Shown here piece after piece: positions 53,547 to 62,151 of a stretch of 64,000 nucleotides of DNA; positions within the stretch are counted from its first letter, which is position 1; every line of letters begins with the position of its first letter. Source of the DNA: Myxococcota bacterium (GTDB lineage Bacteria; Myxococcota_A; Polyangia; Polyangiales; Polyangiaceae); contig CAUJEM010000009.1 in the NCBI GenBank assembly GCA_963169915.1, forward strand, positions 18,147 through 82,146, written 5' to 3'. The position numbers and the translations under genes are program-made. A model generated the notes under the pieces. It saw only the letters and a program-made list of their open reading frames with translations. It searched no databases and was not told where the DNA came from.

Positions 53547-54728
53547 ATGCGCTGGAAGATCATCCTGGTCAACGCGGGCATCGTCGCCATCATGGGGCTC
53601 CTGACCTACGTCCTCATGGCGACGGCCATCACGGACCTGGTGTCCAACCCGGCGGAGCGTAAGCGCGCCGTCGAGCAGTCCCTGCGCGCCGCCAACGCGC
53701 AGTTGGCGCTGGACGCGCTGCGCGTCGAGCGCTGGCTGGAGGAGCAGGGGCGGCTCGAGTCCGTGGGGGCGGTTTTTTCGGCGGGGACCGCCGAGGCGCG
53801 CTCCGACAAGGCCACGACGGAAGCCAACCGCTTGCGGGATGCCGCCATCGCCCGGCCCGAGTTCGCTCGGATGGCCCCGGCCCTGGTGCTGCTGGTGGAC
53901 GCACAAGGCGTCGTGGTGGGGCGCAATGGCTCCCCGCTGATGCGCGGAGACAAGCTCGCGGAGGTGTACCCATCGCTCGCTGCTTCTCTGAAATCTGGGG
54001 TCACCGCGAGCGACCTGTGGGTCAATCGCGAGCGGCAGGAGCAGCTCTTCGCCAGCTATGCGCCGGTACGCTCGGACAGCGGCGCCATCCTCGGGGCGCT
54101 GGTGGTCGGCACCCCTCTGAACGATGAGCGGCTCAGCCGCACCAGTGACCTCACGAGCGGGGCGGATCTGGTGATCGCCGTCCCAGCAGAGTCTTCGCTC
54201 GAGGCGCTGGCCTCCAGCGGCGCTGGCAAGGCGGATGTCATCATGGCCGCCGGCCCGCTCGGCGCAGAGACGGCCAAGGCGTCGCTGGGCTCGGCGGGGG
54301 TGGTGGTGGCGGACAGCCCCGCCAACGGGGTGTATTTCGGGGCTACCCCGCTCAGCGCCTACGGTAGCGGCGCGCGCGCCGTGGTGTTCTCGACGGTCCC
54401 GGCGTCCATCGTCGCCAGCGTCAGCTCGCTGATGTGGCCCATCGTCGGCGTGACGGTCTTGGGCCTCATCTTGGTGCTGATGGGGGGCGTTCTGCTCGGC
54501 AACTATATCTCCCGGCCCATTTCGGATCTCGAGGAGGGCCTGCTGGCCGCCATCAACGGCCGCACGGATTTCCGCTTCGAGATCGAGCACGCCGAGCTTG
54601 GCGGGCTCGTCACCCGGATCAATTCCTTGCTGAACGTCTTCACCGGGACGCCCGAGGACACCACGGACGAGCAGGGGCGTCCGTCGCGCCCGGCAGGCAC
54701 CTCCAAGGACTTCGACCAGCAGCGCTGA
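53547..54728 (+). CDS. Cache-like sensor membrane protein with HAMP-type region, no output domain
   Basis: 393-residue inner-membrane protein. First membrane helix at about 5-28 (IILVNAGIVAIMGLLTYVLM), an extracytoplasmic Cache-like domain at 30-290 (LVLLVDAQGVVVGRNGSPL, FASYAPVRSDSGAILGALVVG), second helix at about 300-325 (VGVTVLGLILVLMGGVLLG), then a HAMP-like start (NYISRPISDLEEGLLAAING). After some 40 more residues the chain ends in a disordered tail; no kinase, cyclase or chemotaxis domain follows. The start is the ATG at 53547. Confidence 0.8.
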   Translation: MRWKIILVNAGIVAIMGLLTYVLMATAITDLVSNPAERKRAVEQSLRAANAQLALDALRVERWLEEQGRLESVGAVFSAGTAEARSDKATTEANRLRDAAIARPEFARMAPALVLLVDAQGVVVGRNGSPLMRGDKLAEVYPSLAASLKSGVTASDLWVNRERQEQLFASYAPVRSDSGAILGALVVGTPLNDERLSRTSDLTSGADLVIAVPAESSLEALASSGAGKADVIMAAGPLGAETAKASLGSAGVVVADSPANGVYFGATPLSAYGSGARAVVFSTVPASIVASVSSLMWPIVGVTVLGLILVLMGGVLLGNYISRPISDLEEGLLAAINGRTDFRFEIEHAELGGLVTRINSLLNVFTGTPEDTTDEQGRPSRPAGTSKDFDQQR

Positions 54729-54947
54729 GCGCCGCCGCCGCCGCGGCGCGCTCACTGACCGCCGGTGAGCCTCTCGCGTCCCGAGGATCGTCCACCGGGC
54801 GCTCCTCGGCGTGGCGCCGAGCGCCGCGCGCGCGCTCCCCTAGGGGGGCGCTGAGCCGCTCAGTCCGTGGAGGTGGCGCACCGTACTTCACGAAAACCCC
54901 TTGGGGCGGGTGCCCAGCTCTGGGTTTCGCGGTATAAGCCGCGCCGC

Positions 54948-55697
54948 ATGGGTTTTTTTGATTTCCTCTCCAAGGGCAAGGCTTCCGGCACCTCCTCGCG
55001 CAAGGTCCCCTCGGACCGAGAGATCCAGCGCCTCGGGAAGGTCTGCGCGGACAAGCTCGCCCAGAACTACGACCGCCAGGAGGCGATCACCCAGCTCGGG
55101 CGGGTCGGCAATGAGGCGAGCGCGGCGGCGCTGCTCAAGCGCTTCGACTGGTCCATGGAGCCTTCCATCACGGACCAAGACGAGAAGGAGGCGGCCGCCA
55201 AGGGCATCGTCTCGACGGGTGAGGTCGCGCTCGGGCCCATCCGGGAGTACTGCGCGCGCGCGGAGAGCCTCACCTGGGCGCTCAAGGTGCTCCGGCAGAT
55301 CGTGGACACGGAGCAGTACCCCAAGGAGCTGCTCGGTCTCCTCGGGGGCTTCGACACGGAGTACCGACGCAACGCAGAGCCAAAGATCCAGCTCATCGCC
55401 GCCTTGGCCGAGCACGCCGGGGCGGAGGTCCGCGAGGCGGTCGTGCCCTTCCTGGACGACGCGAACGAGACCGTCCGCTTCCAAGCGGTCACGACCTTGT
55501 TCGCGCTCGGTGACGAGGAGGCGTATCCAGCGATGGCGAAGGCCATGCTGGAAGAGGAGTCGCTCCGCATCAAGAACCGCATCAGCGCTGGCTTCGTCGA
55601 CAAGGAGTGGAGCGTCCCGACGGATCTGCTGGCGCCGCTCACGGAGGTGCTCCCGCCGGACTTCCGACTGAGCGGCCAGCGCCTCGTGCGCGCCTGA
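54948..55697 (+). CDS. HEAT-repeat-like cytoplasmic protein
   Basis: 249-residue soluble protein beginning MGFFDFLSKGKASG. The body is made of helical pairs resembling HEAT repeats (QEAITQLGRVGNEASAAALL, EPKIQLIAALAEHAGAEVRE, ETVRFQAVTTLFALGDEEAY). It has no signal peptide, so it differs from the exported HEAT proteins at 24803 and 61190. It lacks a Shine-Dalgarno site; TATAAG stands nine bases before the ATG, fitting a leaderless message. Function unknown; probable scaffold or binding protein. Confidence 0.75.
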   Translation: MGFFDFLSKGKASGTSSRKVPSDREIQRLGKVCADKLAQNYDRQEAITQLGRVGNEASAAALLKRFDWSMEPSITDQDEKEAAAKGIVSTGEVALGPIREYCARAESLTWALKVLRQIVDTEQYPKELLGLLGGFDTEYRRNAEPKIQLIAALAEHAGAEVREAVVPFLDDANETVRFQAVTTLFALGDEEAYPAMAKAMLEEESLRIKNRISAGFVDKEWSVPTDLLAPLTEVLPPDFRLSGQRLVRA

Positions 55698-55800
55698 GGG
55701 GCGCTCCGTGCGCGCTCGAGGCGCTCAGTACGCGGCTTGCACCGAAGGTGGGGGGGCGGCTTGGGCGGCGAGGGCCGCTCGCCCCAACCCACAACGTGAA

Positions 55801-55828
55801 AGAGGCCTCGGTGTGCACCAAGGCCTCT
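55801..55828 (-). terminator. Hairpin downstream of the outer-membrane barrel operon
   Basis: AGAGGCCT and AGGCCTCT enclose a second inverted repeat GGTG/CACC. It follows the barrel gene stop by about 25 bases and on the minus strand is followed by TTTCACGTT. It also faces the end of the HEAT gene and may act in both directions. Confidence 0.6.
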
Positions 55829-55853
55829 CCAGTGGCGAGGGTGCTGCCGAGCG

Positions 55854-56738
55854 TCACTCGCTGATGCGGTACTCTTTCGGGAAGTAGAAGTTCCAGCTCA
55901 CCGTCAGCATCTGGTTGAACTTGAACTGTCGATCCTTGTCGTCGATGCGATCGTCCGGGAAGCGCTCGTCCGTCCCCCGCCCGCGCGTGTCGAAGCCCGC
56001 TGGGTTGTACGAGTACGGGATCCCTCGCCACTCCAGGCCGACGGCGTTCCACTGATTGACGTAGAAGGTGAAGCCCAGGCCGAAGGTGGGCGCGATGGCC
56101 ACGCGGCTCGCCGTCCCGAACTTGTTCGGGCATTGGCCGAGCTTGCAGTCTTCACGCTCCGTGAGCCCGACGAAGGCCGGCCCCGCGAAGAAGTACATGT
56201 CCGCGTCCACGTTGATACTGTCGAAGAGCGCGAGCTTCCCGCGGAAGGGCACGCCCGTGAGCTGCGGAGCGATGACCCAGTCCATCCCGCCGAGCTGCTC
56301 CTCCAGGTTGCTCCCCATGTTGACGGCGGTGAGCCGATCACTCGGCGTCAGGACGTTGCCGCGATCATGGAAGGCCTTCTTACGCTGCGCGTTGATCTCC
56401 TGGGTCTTGTCTGTGAGATCCGTGTTGAATTTGAGCCCGCCCCAGCCGCCCCACAACCCCACCGCAAACCAGTCCGTCAGGTTGTAGTTGAACCGAGCGC
56501 CCACCACGATGGTGCGCTGGTACTCGTCCAGCAAGGTGAAGGCAGCCGCTGGAGCCACCTCGATGCGTCCTTCGCGGTAGAGGCGCAGCTTACGCACCGC
56601 GGGGGCGCCGGCGAGCGGGCCGGTCAGCAAGATCTCTTGGGCCGAGGCCTCTTGGGCGGCGCCCAACAAGGCTGCGGCTGCGGTGAGCGCGGTGAGCGCA
56701 CGTCGAATGGTCCTCGTCATCATCGTCTTGGTGCCCAT
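55854..56738 (-). CDS. Outer-membrane beta-barrel protein, TIGR04565-like
   Basis: 294-residue outer-membrane protein. Signal peptide MGTKTMMTRTIRRALTALTAAAALLG to ASAQ. The body has barrel strands (LYREGRIEVAPAAAFTL, IVVGARFNYNLTDWFAVGLWGGWGG, FTFYVNQWNAVGLEWRG). The pattern of a loop-rich N-terminus followed by about eight strands matches the TIGR04565 barrel family of Myxococcota. I favour the ATG at 56738 (GAGGA upstream); an ATG at 56765 touching the previous stop as TGATG is the alternative. Second gene of a pair of related barrels. Confidence 0.82.
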   Translation of the reverse strand: MGTKTMMTRTIRRALTALTAAAALLGAAQEASAQEILLTGPLAGAPAVRKLRLYREGRIEVAPAAAFTLLDEYQRTIVVGARFNYNLTDWFAVGLWGGWGGLKFNTDLTDKTQEINAQRKKAFHDRGNVLTPSDRLTAVNMGSNLEEQLGGMDWVIAPQLTGVPFRGKLALFDSINVDADMYFFAGPAFVGLTEREDCKLGQCPNKFGTASRVAIAPTFGLGFTFYVNQWNAVGLEWRGIPYSYNPAGFDTRGRGTDERFPDDRIDDKDRQFKFNQMLTVSWNFYFPKEYRISE

Positions 56739-56764
56739 CGTGGACTGTCCTCGTTGCGTGCTCA

Positions 56765-57715
56765 TCACTTTGGCAACCGATAGTCGAACGAGAACGGGAT
56801 GAAGATGGAGAAGCCGAGTTGGGCTTGGACGTTGTTCGTGATCGAACTCTCGTCCGTCCACTTCGAGTCATCCCGTGGGTTCGCGGCGATGGTCGTGGCC
56901 TCGATCTCGTCGATGAAGATGTAGTCGCGCACCTCGAGGTTGGCAGCGAACCAACGGTTGAAGAAGATGCGCAGCCCGAGCCCGGCGTTGAGCGCGACCT
57001 TGGGCTTGTATTCGAAGTTACGGTTGTCCGGATCCACGACGGCGATGGGGCGCGTTGAGATGGCGCCCACCCCGCCCACCACGTAGGCGTCGTAGTGGAA
57101 GATGAAGTCCTGGAAGCCGGCGAACTTGCCGTAGGCTGGGACGTACGTGAAGTTCAGCGCCGCGCTCCAGTCGTACTCGGAGAGCGGTACCTGCACGCGG
57201 GCCGCGCGACGGTGGATCGCGTTGAACTCGCTGTCGACGTTGAACGGCCTGTAGAAGTTGCCGTTGAGGCCCACCGCCATGACGTTGCTGATGTAGTAGT
57301 TGAACGCCAGACCGGGGGCGGGGTGGCTCACGAACTGATCGTTGAGCGTGAGCGACCAATAGGGGTTCAGCTCGAACCGCCGCGCACGCAGCGCGAACAC
57401 CTGCTGCACGGCGTAGATTTGCTCGCGGAGGTCCTTCTGCGCCTCACGATCGAAATCCACCTTGGGGCAGGCCGCTGGATCGAGCTTGCAGATGGCCGCG
57501 AGCCCGCTCTCTTCTTCGGGCGGGAGCTCGTCGCCTTCATCGGTGGCCGCCCCAGCGCCTGCTTCCGCGCCCGCTGCTGCGTCGTCACCCCCAGCCGCTT
57601 CCTCAGGGGCAGCCTCGGCCGATGGAGCTGATGCCTTGGGCTTCTGTGCGAAGGCGCTTGCGGAGAGCGCCGTGAGCGCAGCCGCAACCAGGAGCCCGAT
57701 GCCGGTTTTGTTCAT
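56765..57715 (-). CDS. Outer-membrane beta-barrel protein, TIGR04565-like, with acidic linker
   Basis: 316-residue outer-membrane protein. Signal peptide MNKTGIGLLVAAALTALSASAFA, an Ala/Glu/Gly-rich linker to about residue 70, a short Cys-containing segment (CKLDPAACPK), then barrel strands (LNPYWSLTLNDQFVSHPAPG, YYISNVMAVGLNGNFYRPF, LRIFFNRWFAANLEVRDYIF). Sequence layout is similar to that of the barrel gene downstream, so the two probably arose by duplication. GGAAGAGG is the ribosome site. The promoter with an operator-like palindrome lies about 110 bases upstream. Proteins of this family accompany motility or envelope complexes in myxobacteria; no partner is visible here. Confidence 0.82.
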   Translation of the reverse strand: MNKTGIGLLVAAALTALSASAFAQKPKASAPSAEAAPEEAAGGDDAAAGAEAGAGAATDEGDELPPEEESGLAAICKLDPAACPKVDFDREAQKDLREQIYAVQQVFALRARRFELNPYWSLTLNDQFVSHPAPGLAFNYYISNVMAVGLNGNFYRPFNVDSEFNAIHRRAARVQVPLSEYDWSAALNFTYVPAYGKFAGFQDFIFHYDAYVVGGVGAISTRPIAVVDPDNRNFEYKPKVALNAGLGLRIFFNRWFAANLEVRDYIFIDEIEATTIAANPRDDSKWTDESSITNNVQAQLGFSIFIPFSFDYRLPK

Positions 57716-57737
57716 CGATGCCTCTTCCGTATTCCCT

Positions 57738-57757
57738 TAGCGCGACGCTAGCGCGAC
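57738..57757. repeat. Two direct copies of TAGCGCGAC with 11-base period
   Basis: TAGCGCGAC at 57738-57746 and again at 57749-57757, start-to-start 11 bases, about one helical turn. They sit in the leader of the barrel operon between its predicted promoter and the ribosome site, a place suited to a regulator. Confidence 0.5.
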
Positions 57758-57821
57758 CTGAGCAAACTCCGCAACCGCTTGTAAATACACGGCAATTTCG
57801 CCAGCTTCTTGAGCGCCGGCA

Positions 57822-57851
57822 CTATATCACGGCGGATTTCCGCCGATCAAC
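57822..57851 (-). promoter_or_regulatory. Promoter of the barrel operon with palindrome in the spacer
   Basis: TTGATC (57851-57846), 18-base spacer, TATAGT (57827-57822) on the minus strand. The spacer contains the perfect inverted repeat CGGCGGA-AA-TCCGCCG (57846-57831), likely a repressor or activator site. TATAGTGCCGGCGC, the -10 plus the following bases, is identical to that of the ftsY promoter. Confidence 0.6.
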
Positions 57852-57943
57852 GAATAAATCCCCATCCCGACGATCGAGCGGCACGCCTGTCCCTATTATT
57901 GCAGCTGCACCGTGGTCCTTGCCCAGCACTGGAATCACGCCGG

Positions 57944-59257
57944 TCAGGCGCCACCCTCGGCCTCGCCATCTTTTCCGAGCAGGGCCTCGACGAAGTCCTC
58001 CGCGACGAACGGGTGGAGGTCGTCCGGACGCTCTCCGAGGCCGATGAAGCGCACGGGGAGGGCGAGCTCCTCACAGATGCCGAGGATGACGCCGCCCTTC
58101 GCGGTGCCGTCGAGCTTCGTGAGGACGAGCCCGCTCAGCTCGAGCGTGTCCTTGAATTCCTTGGCCTGAGCGAGCGCGTTCTGTCCGTTGGTGGCGTCGA
58201 GGACGAGCAGCGTCTCGTGGGGCGCGCCGTCGAGCGCCTTGCCCACCGTCTTGACGACCTTCTTCATCTCGGTCATCAGGTTGGCCTTGGTGTGGAGCCG
58301 CCCGGCGGTGTCGGCCAGCACGACGTCCGCGCCGAGCTCTTGCGCCTTCTTGATGGCGTCGAAGATCACCGCGCCGCTGTCGGCGCCGTCCTTGCCGCGC
58401 ACCACCTCACAGCCGACGCGCTCCGCCCAGACGACGAGCTGCTGCACCGCCGCGGCGCGGAAGGTGTCGCCAGCGGCGAGGACCACCTTGCGGCCTTCGG
58501 CCTGGAGCTTGGTGGCAAGCTTGCCGATGGTCGTGGTCTTCCCTGCGCCGTTCACGCCGACCATGAGCACCACCGTGGGCTGTGCGGGGAGCGCGAAGGC
58601 GCCCGCGCGCCCCTCCAGCGACAAGATACGGCGAGCCTCGCCGCGAAGGGCGTCCCAGACCTTGACGGGATCGACCAGCTCCTTGCCGTGGAGCGTCTCT
58701 TGAACGCGCTGGATGAGCAGCTCGGTCGTCCTCACGCCGACGTCGGAGGCGAGCAGCGCCTCCTCGAGGTCCGCGGTGATGTCCGCCGAGAGCTCCTTCT
58801 TGCCTCCAAAGAGCGCGCGCAGCCTCCCGAAGAAGCCCTCGTCGCTGCGCGCCTTGGTGAGGCCCCGCCGAAGGCTCGCGACGTCGCGCTCGCCCGCGAG
58901 GGACTTGACGGGGGCGCGGGGCGCGGGCGCCTCGACACTGACGGCCGCGGTCGGGGCGGGCGCCGCCGTCGACACCTCGACCGACGCCGCGGGCGCCTCG
59001 GCGGGCGCTGGTGCCGGCGTAGCCGACGCGGGAGCTCTGCGGGCAGGCTCGGTGGTGGACGGGGCTGGGGTGGGCTTGGCCCCAGCGCGATCGGCCACCG
59101 AGGGTGAGGGCGTGGCAGCGGGTGCAGGCCGCTCGGCAAGCCGAGGGGGCTCCTCACGGGGGGGGAGCGCCTCGGTGGAGGGGCTCTTCTTCAGAAAGAG
59201 GAAGTAGACGGCGGCAGCCGCCGCCACGGCGACCAGCAGGTAGACGATCGTCATCAT
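57944..59257 (-). CDS. ftsY: Signal recognition particle receptor FtsY
   Basis: GTPase that docks SRP-ribosome complexes at the SecYEG channel; 437 residues. The N-terminus has a membrane helix (IVYLLVAVAAAAAVYFLFL), then a Pro/Ala/Thr-rich linker to about 115, the N helical domain, and the NG GTPase core: GVNGAGKTTTIGKLA (P-loop), AAGDTFRAAAVQQL, VVLADTAGRLHTKANLM, LTKLDGTAKGG and GLGERPDDLHPF. The N-terminal transmembrane anchor, as in some actinobacterial and deltaproteobacterial FtsY, differs from E. coli. GGAGAG precedes the paired ATG codons. Confidence 0.97.
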   Translation of the reverse strand: MMTIVYLLVAVAAAAAVYFLFLKKSPSTEALPPREEPPRLAERPAPAATPSPSVADRAGAKPTPAPSTTEPARRAPASATPAPAPAEAPAASVEVSTAAPAPTAAVSVEAPAPRAPVKSLAGERDVASLRRGLTKARSDEGFFGRLRALFGGKKELSADITADLEEALLASDVGVRTTELLIQRVQETLHGKELVDPVKVWDALRGEARRILSLEGRAGAFALPAQPTVVLMVGVNGAGKTTTIGKLATKLQAEGRKVVLAAGDTFRAAAVQQLVVWAERVGCEVVRGKDGADSGAVIFDAIKKAQELGADVVLADTAGRLHTKANLMTEMKKVVKTVGKALDGAPHETLLVLDATNGQNALAQAKEFKDTLELSGLVLTKLDGTAKGGVILGICEELALPVRFIGLGERPDDLHPFVAEDFVEALLGKDGEAEGGA

Positions 59258-59286
59258 CGAGTCAGCTCTCCAGAGTGGGCGCCGGC

Positions 59287-59316
59287 ACTATAGGGGGGCG
59301 CTGCGGGCGAAGCCAA
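59287..59316 (-). promoter_or_regulatory. Promoter of ftsY
   Basis: TTGGCT (59316-59311), 18-base spacer, TATAGT (59292-59287) on the minus strand, about 30 bases upstream of the ATG. Shares the 14-base block TATAGTGCCGGCGC with the barrel-operon promoter. Confidence 0.65.
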
Positions 59317-59335
59317 CACGGCAGTGAGGAAGACC

Positions 59336-61117
59336 TCAGGGTTCCCGGCGGAGGCCGGGTTCTTGCGCGCGGAGCAGGCGCTCGTCCGCATCTTGCGGCG
59401 GTGTTGGGCCGTAGCTGGCCTGCTGGACCTCGTGCGCCCACTGGGCAACGTGGGGCTCGCCGGTGCGCCTCGCCAGGGCGACGAGGTCCGCCGGTGTGGG
59501 CTCTCCGCTCGCGGGCCACCAGGGCCGCCCGCGCGCCTTCGCCCACTCGACCAGGCGCGTGAGGATGGCTCGCCGTCGCTGGACGACGTAGACGTCGAGG
59601 CGACCTCGGCGAGGGACGGGGTGCATCAACGTGGAGTGTTCGGGAGCGCTGACCTCCAACCTCAGGCTCTCGGCTGCGCCCGGGGAGGAGCCCGTGATGA
59701 TGAAGCTGCCGTCCGCGGCGCTCTCGGCGCTGCCGATGACGGACGGAGCTTCGAACCCCACGCTGAGGATGACGACCCGGGCGGCTGCGACGGCTTGGCC
59801 ATCGTGAGCGTCGCGCACCACGCCGTACCAGCCCTCGGCGTCCCGTGGGACGTCTGCGATCACGACCGTCTCCCGCGCGGGAGGACGCAGCGGACCGGGT
59901 GGGGAGCTCAGGAGCTGACGGCGTGGTCCAGGGCGGCGCCAGGCGAAGGCGAAGTAGGCGGCCAGGAGCAGCGCCACCGCGAGCCACGGGAGGCGCCGCC
60001 ACGCGCTGGGGCCTTGGATGGGGATCTCCAGCGTGAGCGGCGGGGGCGCGAGCCACCACGCCGCCGAAGGATGAAAGATCAGCGTGACGGGCACCTGCCC
60101 GGGCTGGGACGCGTCGAAGGTCGCCGTCACGAGCGCTCGGCCATGGCGCACCTCCGCCGTCCCGGCCGAGGTGCCGTGGACCATCGCCTCGACGCTGCCC
60201 ATGTCGAGCGGCCCACGAACGGAGTCCACCTTCACGCGGATGGGGATCCCCTGGCTGGGGTTGCCCGGCTCGGGGGGAGTGTCGACGCTGAGGCGGACGC
60301 GCGCGGTCCGCTGGACGACGCTCGACACCTCGGTGGAGCTGGTGGTCGGGGTGCCCACGACCCGCGCGCTCAAGCGGGCAGGCCCTGGGCTGCCGAGGCG
60401 TGCCGAGTCGAAGCTCAGCGAGAAGCGCTCCCCGGGGCTCGCGAGCACGCGACCGAGCGCTCGCACGGGCGCGCTGCCCTCGACGAGCTCGAGCTCCACC
60501 TCGAGCCGTGGCTGCGCGCTGAAGCTCGAGCTCGACTTGCCGAGCTCGAGCCACACCGACGCCTGAGGATGGTCGAGCGCCAGCGCCCCTGGATCCGGGC
60601 TGAAGGAGAGCTCCACGGAGGACTTCGAGGGCTCGAGCGGGAGGTTGAGCGCGGCCGCGGCGTGGTGTGCGTCCCCCGCGTAGGTCAGCCGCAGGCGACC
60701 CTCGCTCCGGACGGCGGGGAGGTAGCGGAGGCAAAATTCACCAGCGCCGTCGGTGCTCACGACGTGCCCGCCGGCGTCGCCCGAGCGCGTGGGCATCGGG
60801 GCCGAGGCGTCACACGCGGTCACCAAGGGCGCGCCGGGGGCGGCGGGGTCGAGGTGAGCCGTGACCTTCGCGCCGGCGTGTCCTCGCCCGGCGTCGTCCA
60901 AGAGCCGGCCGCGCACCTCCGTCCCGGTGAGGGCAGGGACGACGCGGGCCTCCAGGGTGCTCCCCGAGGTCACGCGCAGGGTCTGGGCTCGCGCCTGGCT
61001 CGTGAGGCCCAGCCCCCACAGCAGGCCCCAGCATGCGGCGCGCCCCCGCCCTCGCCACGCCGAGCGCCGGGCTTGATGCAAATCGTCGCGTGGCTCGTCT
61101 AAGCGCCAATTGGCCAT
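59336..61117 (-). CDS. Membrane protein with exported Ig-like region and DUF4129-like C-terminus
   Basis: 593-residue protein of unknown function. A signal-type N-terminus (CWGLLWGLGLTSQARAQ, about residues 29-45) is followed by an exported beta-rich region of about 340 residues whose start (EVRGRLLDDAGRGHAGAKVTA) resembles an Ig or carboxypeptidase-regulatory fold. One membrane helix (LPWLAVALLLAAYFAFAWRR, near 385-405) follows. The cytoplasmic part has another regulatory-like beta domain (GWYGVVRDAHDGQAVAAARV) and ends with TPADLVALARRTGEP... ASYG, similar to DUF4129. DUF4129 proteins often accompany MoxR ATPase clusters, but none is seen here. Confidence 0.7.
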   Translation of the reverse strand: MANWRLDEPRDDLHQARRSAWRGRGRAACWGLLWGLGLTSQARAQTLRVTSGSTLEARVVPALTGTEVRGRLLDDAGRGHAGAKVTAHLDPAAPGAPLVTACDASAPMPTRSGDAGGHVVSTDGAGEFCLRYLPAVRSEGRLRLTYAGDAHHAAAALNLPLEPSKSSVELSFSPDPGALALDHPQASVWLELGKSSSSFSAQPRLEVELELVEGSAPVRALGRVLASPGERFSLSFDSARLGSPGPARLSARVVGTPTTSSTEVSSVVQRTARVRLSVDTPPEPGNPSQGIPIRVKVDSVRGPLDMGSVEAMVHGTSAGTAEVRHGRALVTATFDASQPGQVPVTLIFHPSAAWWLAPPPLTLEIPIQGPSAWRRLPWLAVALLLAAYFAFAWRRPGPRRQLLSSPPGPLRPPARETVVIADVPRDAEGWYGVVRDAHDGQAVAAARVVILSVGFEAPSVIGSAESAADGSFIITGSSPGAAESLRLEVSAPEHSTLMHPVPRRGRLDVYVVQRRRAILTRLVEWAKARGRPWWPASGEPTPADLVALARRTGEPHVAQWAHEVQQASYGPTPPQDADERLLRAQEPGLRREP

Positions 61118-61175
61118 GGAACAGGCTCACTGGCAGGTCGCTGGGCGTCACCCCGAACGGGGTCGAGGGTCGTGA

Positions 61176-61181
61176 TAGGCT
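61176..61181 (+). promoter_or_regulatory. TAGGCT -10-like element, 8 bases before HEAT gene ATG
   Basis: TAGGCT then GGAGCAAG then ATG. Here the spacer does contain GGAG, so the site could be either a -10 element of a leaderless gene or lie upstream of a normal ribosome site. Confidence 0.35.
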
Positions 61182-61189
61182 GGAGCAAG

Positions 61190-62023
61190 ATGGCGCTTCA
61201 GCCTAGCAGCCGACTCCCCCTGCGTCTCGTCGGACGTCTGGCGACCCTGGTGGTTCTGGCGCTGACGCTGTCGAGCAGCGTCGCCCTCGCGAACGAGCGC
61301 ATCGACAAACTAGCGCTGCAGCTCCGCAGCGCGGAGGACTTCCGCGTCAGGACGCAAGCGGCGCTGGCGCTCGGGGCGAGCCAATCGAAGCTCGCCGTGG
61401 ACCCGCTGTGCGGCGGCTTGGGCGACGCCAACGCCACGGTGCGCACGGCTGCTGCTGCGGCGCTCGGCAAGCTGGCGCTCGGCGGGTCGGAGTGTCTCGA
61501 GCAGCGGCTGGAGGTCGAGGCAGCGGCCCCCGTCAAGAGCGCCCTCAAGAAGGCGCTCGCGGCGGTCCTCAAGGCGCGTGAGCCGGCGTTCACGGCGGAC
61601 ACGAAATACTACGTTGCCATCGGCAAGAGCACGGACAAGACCGGCCGCACCAACGGCAGCGTGGACGCCCTCGTGAGGCGAGGCATCGCGAGCGCGGTGG
61701 AGCAGGAGCCCGCGGTGCTCCTCGCCCCCCGCCAGGAGACGGAGACCGAAGGCAAGGCGCGCCTCGCCAAGCGCAAGGGCGTCAAGGGCTTCTTCCTGAC
61801 GGTGAAGATCGATCCGCCGAAGTACGCGAACGGTAGCCTCACGGTGCGGCTCGAGGTGCTGATCTTCACCTACCCAGGCAAGGCGCTGAAGGCCACGTTG
61901 CCCATGAAGCTGACCCAAACGGACACCGCCCCGGGCAGCGAGGCGGCGGAGGACGAGCTCATTCAGGACGCGGCGAGCCGGGCGATGGCAAAATTCATCG
62001 CCAAGGCAGACAAAATCGACTGA
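61190..62023 (+). CDS. Exported HEAT-repeat protein, paralogue of the 24.8-kb gene
   Basis: 277-residue exported protein. Signal peptide with the hydrophobic core LATLVVLALTLSSSVALA; HEAT-like repeats to about residue 130 (EDFRVRTQAALALGASQSK, ATVRTAAAAALGKLALGG); a C-terminal domain with YYVAIGKSTDKTG, KRKGVKGFFLTVKIDPPKY and VRLEVLIFTYPGKALKATL. The C-terminal domain parallels that of the 24803-25600 gene (IILSASVELVVHRMPGHDL). The ATG at 61190 is preferred over a GTG at 61172. Function unknown. Confidence 0.75.
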   Translation: MALQPSSRLPLRLVGRLATLVVLALTLSSSVALANERIDKLALQLRSAEDFRVRTQAALALGASQSKLAVDPLCGGLGDANATVRTAAAAALGKLALGGSECLEQRLEVEAAAPVKSALKKALAAVLKAREPAFTADTKYYVAIGKSTDKTGRTNGSVDALVRRGIASAVEQEPAVLLAPRQETETEGKARLAKRKGVKGFFLTVKIDPPKYANGSLTVRLEVLIFTYPGKALKATLPMKLTQTDTAPGSEAAEDELIQDAASRAMAKFIAKADKID

Positions 62024-62151
62024 AGGAGGCCGGGGAGCTCGAGGCGAGGGGGCAGCCTGCGGCGGAGCGCTCACGCGCTCGCACGGCGTGCCCCGACGGC
62101 GCGGGCGCGCGGCGCGACCCCACGGTGGAGCGCGCCCTCGAGGCGCGCCGC

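Noticed and set aside
59324..61102. 592-codon plus-strand frame opposite the 593-residue membrane protein
   Set aside because: The minus-strand protein has a signal peptide, a membrane helix and beta-domain patterns; the plus-strand frame has none.
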